A program made the translations under genes and the position numbers. Below, in pieces: positions 1 through 7,362 of a stretch of DNA of 12,946 bases. Position 1 is the stretch's first letter, and each line of letters opens with the position of its first letter. The notes beneath the pieces are model-generated. The model was not told where the DNA came from. It searched no databases and saw only the letters and a list, made by a program, of their open reading frames with translations. Source of the stretch: Multifurca ochricompacta (lineage: Eukaryota > Basidiomycota > Agaricomycetes > Russulales > Russulaceae); the NCBI GenBank assembly GCA_022496185.1, contig WTXG01000576.1, positions 1 to 12,946 of the forward strand, given 5' to 3'.

Positions 1-1921
1 AAGGGGATTTCAAGCTGGGTCGCCCTTATGGCCTACTTTTATTTTGATTTCAAGGACACCAGCAAGCAGGATTCTCGTGCTTTGTTATGTTCCCTTCTCA
101 TTCAGCTTTGCAACCAATCGGACAATTGCTGTGACGCCCTCGCTGCATTGTACTCGATACACCATCAAGGGTCAAATCAGCCCCCGACGATGCGCTTGCT
201 GAATGTCTCAAAGATATGCTCATGATTTAGGGAAAGCTCCAATCTATCTTATTGTGGATGCGCTTGACGATGTCCTAACACATCTGGAATGCCATCACCG
301 CGCGAAAAGGCATAGAAATATTCGAGGAATTGGTCCAATGACCTTCCAAATTTACGTCTGTGTCACAAGTCGTCCAGAAATCGATATCCGAAATTCTCTT
401 GAACCTCTCGCATCTCACCGCATGTCGCTCCACGACGAAAGTGGACAAACGAAGGACATTATCGACTATGTGAGGTCTGTTGTTTATTCGGACAAGAAGA
501 TGCGGAGATGGCGGGATGAAGATAAGAAGGTGGTCATCGAGGCGCTCTCAGAAAAAGCCGATGGAATGTAAGAAGGGTGTGTTCATAACTCAATGCAAGC
601 TCTCATCGATTCACACAGGTTTCGATGGGTTTTCTGCCAACTCGAAACACTACGTCATTGTCTCCCACCGAGTGTCCGGCGTATTCTGGAGGAATTGCCA
701 GAAAGTCTGGACGAGACATATGAGCGGGTGCTTCGAGAAATCAACAAGGCGAATCGGGATCACGCACATCGTCTTTTGCAATGCCTCACTGTCGCAGTTC
801 GGCCGCTTCGTGTCGAGGAACTTGCAGAAGTGCTTGCGATTGACTTCACCGCAGGAGGTATCGCGAAGGTCAACGCGGAATGGCGTTGGGAAGATCAAGA
901 AGAGGCAGTACTCTCTGCATGCTCTAGTTTGATCGCCGTTATTGACGACGACAATGGTTCTCGAGTTATTCAGTTCTCACACTTCTCTGTGAAGGAGTTC
1001 CTAACGTCGGATCGGCTGGCGGCGTCAAAGGGAGATGTGGGACGTTATTATATTCCCCTGGAGCCTGCACATGTGATTCTCGTTCAAGCTTGTCTTGGTG
1101 TCCTACTTCGGCTAGATGACCAGGTCGATGAAGAGAGCATGAGGGATTCCTTTGGCTGATTATGCTATTAGACACTGGGTCGAGCATGCGGGGTTCAAGA
1201 CTGTTCTTTCACAGATAAAGGATGAGGTTGATTTCTTCTTCGACGGAGACAAACCACATCTTCTGGCATGCCTCCGCATAACATCAAAGCGAGTTGGGGG
1301 AGTCCTTCTTACGAAACGACCCCGCTGGAGCCTGGAGCAGTCCCGTTATTTTATGCTGTGCAAACCGGATTCTGGCTTGTTGAATACCTGGTCAAAAGGG
1401 ATCCACAGCATATAAATGCCAAAGGAGGAGAATATGGGGCTTTGTTGCCTATGGCAGTTTTTAGGGATAAGACCGAAATTTGTGTGGTGTCTTATTGAGC
1501 ATGGGGCAGATGTGATATCCCAGGCAGATGGGGGCAAACATCGCTGATTCGAGCTTCAGTACTCGGCAGACTGGGCGTTGTGCAGCGTTTACTGGACCTT
1601 GGTGCGGATGCGGATGCCAAAGATGATAAACAGGCGACTTCCCTGCACCGGCAGCATACAATGGACATGTGGACGTCATTCGAGCGCTTCTTGATCACAA
1701 AGCAGATGTGAATCCCCAAACTGCGAAGGCCAGACACCACTGTATCAAGCATCAAAAATGGACATCTCCAAGTCGTTCGGTTATTGCTGGAGCATGGTGC
1801 CGACGCGCATGTACGAGACAGCGAGGGGAGGAGTCCATCTCAAGTGGCGCAAGACGAGTCCCAGCTGGAGATCGTGGGATTACTATCCGAGTATGACACG
1901 ATCCAACGCAGCTCAAGATAA
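1..1921 (+). CDS. NACHT-ankyrin STAND (NLR-like) protein, 5'-truncated, frameshifted
   Basis: The window opens inside a NACHT NTPase domain: SWVALMAYFYFDFKDTSKQD, then a Walker B-like strand (PIYLIVDALDD, about 239-270) and the conserved CVTSRPEIDIR segment (about 358-395). The P-loop must lie upstream of base 1. After an intron at 568-618 come the winged-helix-like region (EELPESLDETYERVL) and the FSHFSVKEFL motif typical of fungal NACHT-ankyrin proteins. About five ankyrin repeats follow from about 1320, for example NGHVDVIRALLDHKADVN near 1660-1710 and VVRLLLEHGADAHVRD near 1770-1825. TAA at 1919-1921 ends the C-terminal frame. Family members are signal-sensing NTPases linked to non-self recognition or programmed cell death; the role here is inferred. 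The frame changes near 185, 225, 262, 330, 1150, 1280 and 1500 and several times in the ankyrin part. Given the indel pattern in the LTRs, these may be sequence errors, so intact gene versus pseudogene is unresolved. Confidence 0.85.
568..618 (+). other. Spliceosomal intron in the NACHT-ankyrin gene (51 bp)
   Basis: The donor GTAAGA follows ...GATGGAAT and the acceptor CACAG precedes GTTTCGATGG. Splicing joins the codons to read ADGMFRWV, a junction well conserved in fungal NACHT proteins. A candidate branch site CTCAT lies about a dozen bases before the acceptor. The length is a multiple of three, but the retained intron brings an in-frame TAA at once. The size is typical of basidiomycete introns and is the best direct sign of a fungal host. 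Confidence 0.85.
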
Positions 1922-2431
1922 GATGCTGTTGATTCAAGATATGGATGAGATAAGGCACATGATTTGTGCATTATTTGTGATCCATCTTCTCCTTAGTTTC
2001 AATCAAGCACGACAAAGATCACAACGAGACTGTGATTTTATCACACATTTGCTTTGACACCTTTTCGTGTACTGGAGTATCTCATTAGGGTTGTATCCAC
2101 TCTTTAGCCAATCTTCGTTACTCCTCTTTATTTCCTCTTTAAGGATTCCCTTTCATTGAGGATAGAAAACCATGTATAAAAGGACTTGCTTGCACCGCAT
2201 AAATGAAAACCTGCTCCAAGTTGCCAAAAACCCCTCATCACGTGTCGTCTTGATCCCACTCAAAAGCGAGACCAAAACTCGCATTCATTGTTGCTCACGT
2301 TCGAAGAGAATAAAATACACCAGAAATCAAAGGTCTGACCCTGATTCTCCTAAATGCATATAGATCAGTCCTCCACCCACTGTAATCATTATCCAACAGA
2401 CCACTCTAACCTGCTATACTGGAAGTAGTGA
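1922..2431. other. Intergenic flank, nothing recognised
   Basis: This is about 510 bp between the ankyrin-gene stop and the first transposon-like sequence. It presumably contains the 3' UTR. The only open frame (2172-2363, 63 codons) has no recognisable family, biased composition or motif. A TATAAAA at about 2176-2182 and a CACGTG at about 2240 are present, but no gene follows them. I see no RNA gene here. Confidence 0.5.
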
Positions 2432-2828
2432 TGTGATGGCCCAGCTGGCCTGAAAGCTGGCAGCTTAGGCTTGGCTTGGGTGGCTCAGTATAGAACAGGT
2501 ATGGCAGCCTACACTAGATTCTACATTACTGCTAGCTATCTCACCTTTGTTTTACTTAGAGACTTAGATGCAGTTGTTAATGCAATAGCAACTGCTTAAT
2601 CTATAGCAGTTATACAGTAGTTTATATACAATTAATGTACTATATCAGCTACTTAATTATATGAGTGTTTTTCATTATTGATGTGATTTGATCACATGCC
2701 TGATCTTAGATGTATGTTCTAAGTAATCTAACTAATTATGAGCACATTTTTACTTGTGTTATCTATGCATGATCACAATCATGTTGTACTGCTATCCGGA
2801 GCCTCTGTACCAGTATCTTGGTTCAACA
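2432..2828 (-). repeat. Candidate LTR of a Copia-type element (397 bp)
   Basis: On the plus strand it runs TGTGATGGCC...GGTTCAACA. On the minus strand it therefore starts TGTTGAACC, ends GGCCATCACA, and is preceded by a purine tract AAGGGGGAG. That is the classic polypurine-tract/LTR junction of Copia elements. It is AT-rich with very few CpG and contains TGTATATAAA on the minus strand as a possible TATA box. Related pieces recur at 3719-3768 (direct) and 4316-4535 (inverted), so it is a dispersed repeat. No target-site duplication can be tested because the partner LTR is not in the window. The exact ends are inferred. Confidence 0.5.
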
Positions 2829-2837
2829 CTCCCCCTT
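2829..2837 (-). promoter_or_regulatory. Candidate Copia polypurine tract
   Basis: The minus strand reads AAGGGGGAG immediately before TGTTGAACC. A purine run directly upstream of a TG dinucleotide is where plus-strand DNA synthesis is primed in LTR retrotransposons. The position, between a Copia RNase H remnant and an LTR-like sequence on the same strand, fits. Confidence 0.5.
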
Positions 2838-3270
2838 GCTAAGTGCTGCTGCTAAGCATGCTAAGCAATTATCCCTACTTAGGTGAGTTAATCTCTAGCC
2901 CAAGTTGTTGTCAAACAATCATGCTGCTGGTTATACTGACTGTGGTTAGTAGCATGTTTAGGCTAGAAAGACAAGTATACTTCAGAGGTTGAAGAAACTC
3001 TTTAACTATGCTACTGACCTAGAAAGACAAGTATCTACCAGAGACATTAGTCAGAGGAAAGTAGAGAGTATAGTAAGACTTACACTTCAGAGGTTGAAGA
3101 AACTCTGAAGTGAAGAGACAAAACAGACACCCTTATATACCCATGGGGGCCAGGGAAATGGTCTGTGCACACTGGGAATAAGTCCACAAGTGCTGGACAA
3201 TAAACAAAGAGGGATAAAGGCCATTGGCCGTGAGATATCACATGCTTACTGCACATTACTAAGGACATCA
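2838..3270 (-). repeat. Copia-remnant 3' noncoding block with direct repeats, hairpin and TATA box
   Basis: A 23-bp sequence beginning ACTTCAGAGG occurs at 2979-3001 and 3084-3106. A 16-bp sequence CTAGAAAGACAAGTAT occurs at 2963-2978 and 3019-3034. The second 23-mer is extended into a perfect 9-bp stem (ACTTCAGAG at 3084-3092, CTCTGAAGT at 3103-3111). On the minus strand GTATATAAGG (3140-3131) lies about 28 bases before this hairpin, the spacing of a TATA box from a start site. The block may be part of another LTR: 2906-3409 also runs TGTTG...CAACA (504 bp) with the TATA box near its middle. I could not find a matching target-site duplication for that reading. Confidence 0.4.
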
Positions 3271-3717
3271 CTAATCAGCTGAGTAAGGTGAGAAAATGTA
3301 ATAAAGATATCGTAAAAAGTCCGAAACTCCGGAAACTAAACTAATCTTATCTACAGCTAAAGCAATCCTTAGATGCCTGAAGCATCTCCAGACACATCCC
3401 ATGTCAACAAGTTGACTCCTGAATTTCAGGAACTTGACATGTCCCAAATTCTTGGTGAACATGTCTGCAGGATTCTCAGAGCCTTCAATAAAAATAGCTC
3501 GATTTTCTTCTCCTGTACAATTTGTCTAATGTAGTGGAAGCAGATATCAATATGTTTTATCCATTGCTCTTGTACAGGATTAGAGGCCATAAAGATGGAG
3601 CCTTGGTTATCACCACAGGGGAATGGGTCCTAGATCAATGCCAATTTTGCTTAGAAGCAATTTGATCCATACAATCTGTCATGTTGTGTCAGAAAGTGAC
3701 ATGTATTCTGCTTAGTG
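3271..3717 (-). pseudogene. Ty1/Copia RNase H C-terminal remnant
   Basis: Translating the minus strand from 3717 gives, with frame changes, AEYMSLSDT, then DNQGSIFMASNPVQ, KHIDI followed by HYIRQIV, and IEGSENPADMFTKNLGHVKF, then FRSQL. This is the diagnostic end of Copia polyproteins: the conserved AEY, DN.gAi.la.NP, KHIDIryHfIR and NPAD.fTK blocks. The rest of pol is absent; at 3719 the sequence changes abruptly to another repeat. At least three frame breaks and low CpG content suggest an old, dead copy, although some breaks could be sequence errors. Confidence 0.85.
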
Positions 3718-3718
3718 T

Positions 3719-3768
3719 TGTGATGGCCCTGGCTCGGCCTGAAGCCACGGCTTAGGCCTAGAGATCAG
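3719..3768 (+). repeat. Fragment related to the start of the 2432-2828 LTR
   Basis: TGTGATGGCCCTGGCTCGGCCTGAAGCC... matches the first about 40 bp of the repeat at 2432. Here two CpG sites (CTCGGCC, CACGGC) are present where the 2432 copy has none. It begins exactly where Copia coding similarity stops and ends where repeat X begins. It is probably an LTR fragment cut by the X sequence. Confidence 0.5.
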
Positions 3769-3811
3769 CAAGGGTTTTCATACCCGCGCGGGTAAGTGCC
3801 GCGGGTTTTTG

Positions 3812-3832
3812 ACGGGTACGGGTACGGGTATA
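3812..3832 (+). repeat. (ACGGGT)n short tandem repeat at the X left end
   Basis: ACGGGT is repeated three times, flanked by GCGGGT and by the reverse motif ACCCGTACCCGCGC near 3868. The two arms could fold back on each other. The same unit recurs four times at the other end of X (5122-5145). Confidence 0.8.
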
Positions 3833-3964
3833 CAACTCCCAACCCGCCAGAAACCCGTACCCGCGCAGCGGGTTTGGCGGGTATAAGTGGCCATCAGTCA
3901 TTGACAAGATCAGCAGAAATTTAATGATAAAATACATTGTAGCAAACAAAGACTATATATTTGA

Positions 3965-3969
3965 TGTAT
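3965..3969 (+). other. Empty-site counterpart of the Gypsy insertion point
   Basis: X copy A reads TTGATGTATGCTACAGGG. Copy B reads CTGATGTAT, then the whole Gypsy element, then TGTATGATACAGGG. Copy A is thus an unoccupied paralogue of the target, and its single TGTAT corresponds to the duplicated TGTAT flanking the element. Confidence 0.9.
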
Positions 3970-4315
3970 GCTACAGGGTTTAGTAAATATGTCTATGTTA
4001 TCCTATGAAATATCAAGCGATCAACGGTGCGATGTAAATAAAAGGTTATCAGGATCCACTCTCTTGAAAATCCTGATGCAACTGTTTATAACGCGCATCA
4101 ATTCTGCCGGTCTGGCACTATCTAAAATACACTCTAGACTACTTAGACTATTCTATATCTAATTACAATTAGTTTACTGAAACAAGGCCCGCGTGTATCT
4201 ACAGGCTCTTAGGGCAGCGACTACATTGGACCAGCATATTGGTCTGATCTCCTTCCTATTAAGGAAGGTTGACTTAACAATCGCGGCTGCGATTTTCCAT
4301 TGGTCTGACATGATT

Positions 4316-4535
4316 GTGATCACGCATAGATAACACAACAGAACGCATTCACAAATTAATTAGATACATAGAATATACATCTAAGATCTGACATATGATC
4401 AAATCACATCATTAAACGAGATAACGAGATAACGCGTTCGTTAATCTAGTAGCGATATAGTAATAGAACAAGGTGAGATAAGATAGTAGTAAAGTATATC
4501 TAAAGTACAAGCCTGCGCATGCCTGTCCACAAAAT
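4316..4535 (-). repeat. Inverted, diverged copy of part of the 2432-2828 LTR
   Basis: The plus strand here resembles the reverse complement of about 2500-2790. Shared blocks are ACATGATTGTGATCA.GCATAGATAACAC, CATCTAAGATC, GATCAAATCACATCA, AAGGTGAGATA and TAGTAG/TAGCAG..TAA. Similarity is patchy, with indels. It lies inside repeat X copy A, in opposite orientation to the LTR-like fragment at 3719-3768. Confidence 0.6.
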
Positions 4536-4709
4536 AAAATAAAATAAGAATGTAATAAGAATCAAATTAATCTTCTGAACATAAATCAGCAATTATTGAG
4601 GGATCCTGAGTAGCCACAATGAACGCGTTGTATCCAAGTGCGTATCTCCCAGACCGGGATGGTCCGGCCGATTGTCCGAAATGCGCGATGCAACCAAGAA
4701 CTGCACCGT
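4531..4709 (+). repeat. Duplicated module M, first copy
   Basis: It starts in an (AAAAT)n-like tract and contains TTAATCTTCTGAACATAAA, ATTGAGGGATC, ATGAACGCGTTG and CCGAAATGCGCGATGCAA. The same ordered blocks recur at 4891-5060. No coding potential is evident. Confidence 0.75.
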
Positions 4710-4890
4710 TTCATTTAGGGTAACCTGGGTATCAAACAAATATAGAGGGGTCCCCTACATAACTATGCACCCATCAATTATTGCATCTGTGGGTTATCTG
4801 ACAGGTTTTTCATCATGTTCTATTACATCCTATCTAATCATCTCTGTATATTGGGGTGGATTTTAGTTGTGCTTGTATAAAATTGAGACC

Positions 4891-5060
4891 AGAATAAAAA
4901 TAAAAATGGAATAATGAATTATCTTAATCTTCTGAGCATAAAACAAGAGTCATTGAGGGATCTTAAGCAGCCATAAATGAACGCGTTGTGTATCTCCTTG
5001 GTCCGGGATGGCCCGGGCCGGATATCCGAAATGCGCGATGCAAGTAAAAACTTGCACGCG
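4891..5060 (+). repeat. Duplicated module M, second copy
   Basis: It matches 4531-4709 in order and orientation, with substitutions and an indel of about 11 bp after GAACGCGTTG. The shared block CCGAAATGCGCGATGCAA is identical. The pair is separated by about 180 bp of unrelated AT-rich sequence. It could be an internal duplication of X or terminal direct repeats of a small element. Confidence 0.75.
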
Positions 5061-5088
5061 TTTAACACACACAACCCGCAGGTGACCG

Positions 5089-5110
5089 CGGGTAACCCGC
5101 GGGTTACCCG
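5089..5110. repeat. 22-bp perfect palindrome at the X right end
   Basis: The sequence centred on CCCGCGGG (5089-5110, starting CGGGTAACCC) equals its own reverse complement over 22 bases. It lies 13 bases before the G-run repeat at 5124. It could form a cruciform or be a binding site for a symmetric DNA-binding protein; the function is unknown. Confidence 0.85.
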
Positions 5111-5123
5111 TACCTGTAGCGAC

Positions 5124-5144
5124 GGGTACGGGTACGGGTACGGG
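5124..5144 (+). repeat. Four GGG runs spaced by TAC (G-quadruplex-type motif)
   Basis: Four GGG runs separated by three-base TAC loops meet the usual G3-N3 quadruplex pattern. It is part of (ACGGGT)4 at 5122-5145 next to the 22-bp palindrome. On the minus strand the same tract is spuriously open as an alternating Pro-Val or Thr-Arg repeat. Confidence 0.75.
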
Positions 5145-5341
5145 TACCAATGAAAGATACCCGGGGGTTACCCCTGCTATTCACTACTTGTTGGAACTTT
5201 GAATGAATGGAAGGATTGGCAGGTTCAGTGTTAGGCTCTGGATGATAGCCTTCTGGAGAGGAGTGGGCACAAATTTGTGTTAAGCATCCCAAAGCATTGC
5301 AGCACTTTAGTTAGGTATGGCTGTTGATCATAGTGATTGTC

Positions 5342-5545
5342 AAGGGTTTTCAATGCCCATGCAGGTAAGTGCCACAGGTTTTGCTGGGTATGGGTACAGG
5401 TATATGGCTCCCAACCCATGGAAACCCATACCCGCACAGTGGGTTTGGCAGGTATAGGCACCGATTATCCATTGACAAGATCAGTAGAATTTCCAAGATA
5501 AAACACATCTGCAGCCACAAAAATACAAGATCTTGTCTGATGTAT
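5342..5545. repeat. Repeat X, copy B, left half (CpG-eroded)
   Basis: It aligns with 3769-3969 almost end to end, but nearly every CpG of copy A appears as TpG or CpA here: CCCGCGCGGG becomes CCCATGCAGG, and GCCGCGGG becomes GCCACAGG. Similarity continues through ATTGACAAGATCAG to GATGTAT, where the Gypsy LTR interrupts it. The 150 bp before it (5187-5341) holds nothing recognised. Confidence 0.8.
5541..5545. other. Target-site duplication TGTAT (left)
   Basis: TGTAT directly precedes the LTR start TGTTACG. The identical five bases follow the other LTR at 12886-12890. Five-bp duplications are usual for Gypsy integrases. Confidence 0.93.
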
Positions 5546-6121
5546 TGTTACGTCCGGTGCGGGACGTTCCACACGACTTGTGTGACAGCGTTCGTTCGTA
5601 GTCAGATAAGGGACCAATAAGATCCCTTGGAGTTCGGTGTGAAAAGAGTCAAAGTCAACAAGGCTGCACTTGAAGACAATGTTAAGCGGAGAGCACCAGA
5701 AAGTGCTGAGACGATCGAGTCAAGCGTTCAAGGGGTGTCCAGAAGACAAGCACCGATGTATTCAATAAGTCGAGTCTAAGGTCTACTGGGTAGCTAGGGC
5801 GAACTTATATACGTAAAGCGGTGGGCGTCTACGAGATAAGAGTACGGAGTCAAGTGGCCCGAATATCTGAAAGCGGAGGGCGTAAAGCCTGGCTCTCTAC
5901 TGATAGGGAATTAAGTAAATGTCCGGTCGTACGATAAGAAGATAAGTGATAAGGGAAGAAAGAGACGGGTAAACAAGAACAATCAAGTGAGTCACGGGGA
6001 TGGACGAAGGGCATGTGACGGGTCCCACGATGGAGACGTGATCTGGTAATGAAGCGTAGGCGGTAGGGAGGGTCATCGTTGGGCAAGAAAAAGAATACAG
6101 GAGAGGACGGGGTTCGTAACA
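5546..6121 (-). repeat. 3' LTR of the Gypsy element
   Basis: 576 bp, bounded by the 7-bp inverted repeat TGTTACG/CGTAACA. It matches 12316-12885 with ten one-base indels and no substitution by hand alignment. It contains the same predicted TATA box (5811-5804 on the minus strand) and 11-nt start-site motif (5777-5767). Confidence 0.95.
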
Positions 6122-6124
6122 TCA

Positions 6125-6135
6125 CCCCCTCTTCT
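6125..6135 (-). promoter_or_regulatory. Polypurine tract of the Gypsy element
   Basis: The minus strand reads AGAAGAGGGGG, then TGA, then the LTR start TGTTACG. A purine-only run within three bases of the 3' LTR is the expected primer site for plus-strand synthesis. It begins only 17 bases after the stop of the extra ORF. Confidence 0.85.
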
Positions 6136-6152
6136 GGTTCTAGCAGTCCCGG

Positions 6153-7286
6153 CTAGAAACGACTCGTACCGTCATCATCCTGAATCAGCTCCAGGTAGTC
6201 GTCAGCTACATTACGGTCATCCGTGCTGTACGACTCTAACTCCTGCGGACAGGCGTGAGTTCGGAGGAATCCATACGGGCCGCGCTGACCACAGGTGCGG
6301 CACAGATCGTAGATGGGGCAGTCGATTTCTTTATGCCCGGCGTTGTGACGGAGGCACTTGCCGCACCAGCCTGACGGATTATTGATTGTTGGAGCCACTC
6401 CTACGCGTCGAAAGATGCAGTGTATGAAGAATTGCTTCGGCAATGTCGACACCACTTGCGGTTGAGAGGGCATTCCAGCTGATGGTATTTGCTGTCACAT
6501 CGCCAGCAGGTTTCCCCGCGTGGGTTCTCATGCAACCGTGGCATCTCGAGTCGGCTCGGCAGCAATTGCGGGGCGGCCCCCAGTGTACGAGGAGGGAGGG
6601 GTCGTGCGTAAGTGTCTCTTCCTGATATCCACAATCTCCGACTCCAACTGGAACATCCCATTCGTCAGCCTTGCCATCATCTTCGCGTGCTCCTTGTACT
6701 GCTGATTCAGCGTCCTCCTCAAAGTGATACTCTTCCGCAACCTCATGACTTCCGCCTTGAGACGTGGCAACCTCATGTCGTTCATCACCTCGTCGATTGC
6801 GAAGGCCCGACAGTCCTCCGCGGCCAGATGGCCCAACTGTTCATCGGTTAGTGTATGATGAAGTCGTCCCGTGTACCTTTCCTCCAAGTAAACCGGGGCC
6901 CCGTAAACTGGCCCATCCTTCTTCATGCATCCCGCCACGTCCATTCCTCCATTGGTGTAGTAAATATACTTGGCAATGGCCGTGGAACCGTCAGCCATCG
7001 TGATCTCCAGAGGGAAGTACATGGACGAGTTGGGATTGTTGGGGATGAAAGGAAACTCCGGGGCCTCATCATCTATTTCTCCATTGAGTAGGTCGTTGGG
7101 GTGGGGTTCCTCACGGTGGGTAAAGTCGTCGTTCGGGTTGGGGATTGGTTCTTGACACGGGCTTCCGCAGCTTCATAATCAATGGGGAAGAGAGGACGGT
7201 GGACGGATGGGCAGACGGGAAGTTCTCGACGACATTCATGGGGAGGTAAACGCGTCAACGGCAGCAGAGGCGGCGATGAAAGACAT
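6153..7286 (-). CDS. Extra 3' ORF of the chromovirus: acidic region, putative coiled coil, Cys/His knuckle array
   Basis: It lies downstream of the pol stop (TAA, 7365-7363) and upstream of the polypurine tract, in the same sense. Open frames link into one protein of about 375 residues if three or more one-base shifts are allowed. A candidate ATG at 7286 starts MSFIAASAAVDAF. Then come an acidic stretch (NGEIDDEAPEFPF, about 7095-7055), a globular-looking part from MYFPLEITMADGSTA at 7022, and a charged helix likely to be a coiled coil (LPRLKAEVMRLRKS to QLESEIVDIRKR, about 6775-6620). A Cys/His cluster follows: CWRCDSKYHQLEC, WCRHC, WCGKCLRHNAGHKEIDC and CRTCG...HAC, about 6500-6245. An acidic tail ends at TAG (6155-6153). 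The knuckles suggest nucleic-acid binding, and the layout resembles a second nucleocapsid more than an envelope: I see no signal peptide or membrane segment. I do not recognise the family. Confidence 0.65.
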
Positions 7287-7362
7287 GATCGATTGTTCGG
7301 TGGTAGTAAATTGCTGGAGTGGCATATACTGGGGAAATCAAGAGGGTCTGGGGCTCTCCCTT

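Larger units (their letters stand above)
3769..5186. repeat. Unrecognised dispersed repeat X, copy A
   Basis: The left boundary is set by the start of similarity to copy B (CAAGGGTTTTCA at 3769 and at 5342). Alignable sequence continues to about 4020, where copy B resumes after the Gypsy insertion (12886-12946). The left end is GC-rich with ACGGGT repeats (3812-3832) and palindromic CCCGCGCGGG. A similar GC-rich block occurs at 5070-5180. Reverse-complementing the right block gives CAGGGGTAACCCCCGGGTA, loosely resembling the left terminus, so imperfect terminal inverted repeats are possible. The interior is AT-rich with no convincing ORF. It could be a non-autonomous transposon; the right boundary is a guess. 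Confidence 0.5.

Noticed and set aside
2172..2363. 63-codon ORF after the ankyrin gene
   Set aside because: Short, basic, no motif or neighbour support; expected by chance in this length of sequence.
2963..3106. CRISPR-like array from the spaced 16-bp and 23-bp repeats
   Set aside because: Only two copies of each, irregular spacing and a eukaryotic retroelement context.
2906..3409. Alternative LTR TGTTG...CAACA as a solo insertion
   Set aside because: The flanking five bases (CAAGT and AGTTG) do not form a target duplication and no good polypurine tract precedes it; kept only as an alternative reading.
4250..4305. Small hairpins CCTTCCT/AGGAAGG and AATCGC/GCGATT as an RNA gene
   Set aside because: Isolated short stems without a cloverleaf, promoter boxes or terminator; no RNA family recognised.
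3812..5145. Telomere-like repeat from (ACGGGT)n
   Set aside because: The unit is not the TTAGGG-type repeat usual in fungi, arrays are only three to four units, and they sit inside a dispersed repeat.
4950..5292. Minus-strand ORFs with Pro-Val or Thr-Arg dipeptide runs
   Set aside because: They are translations of the ACGGGT tandem repeat in different frames, not proteins.
6153..7286. Envelope-like third ORF
   Set aside because: The position fits an env gene, but no signal peptide, transmembrane segment or glycoprotein-like region is visible; Cys/His knuckles argue for nucleic-acid binding.
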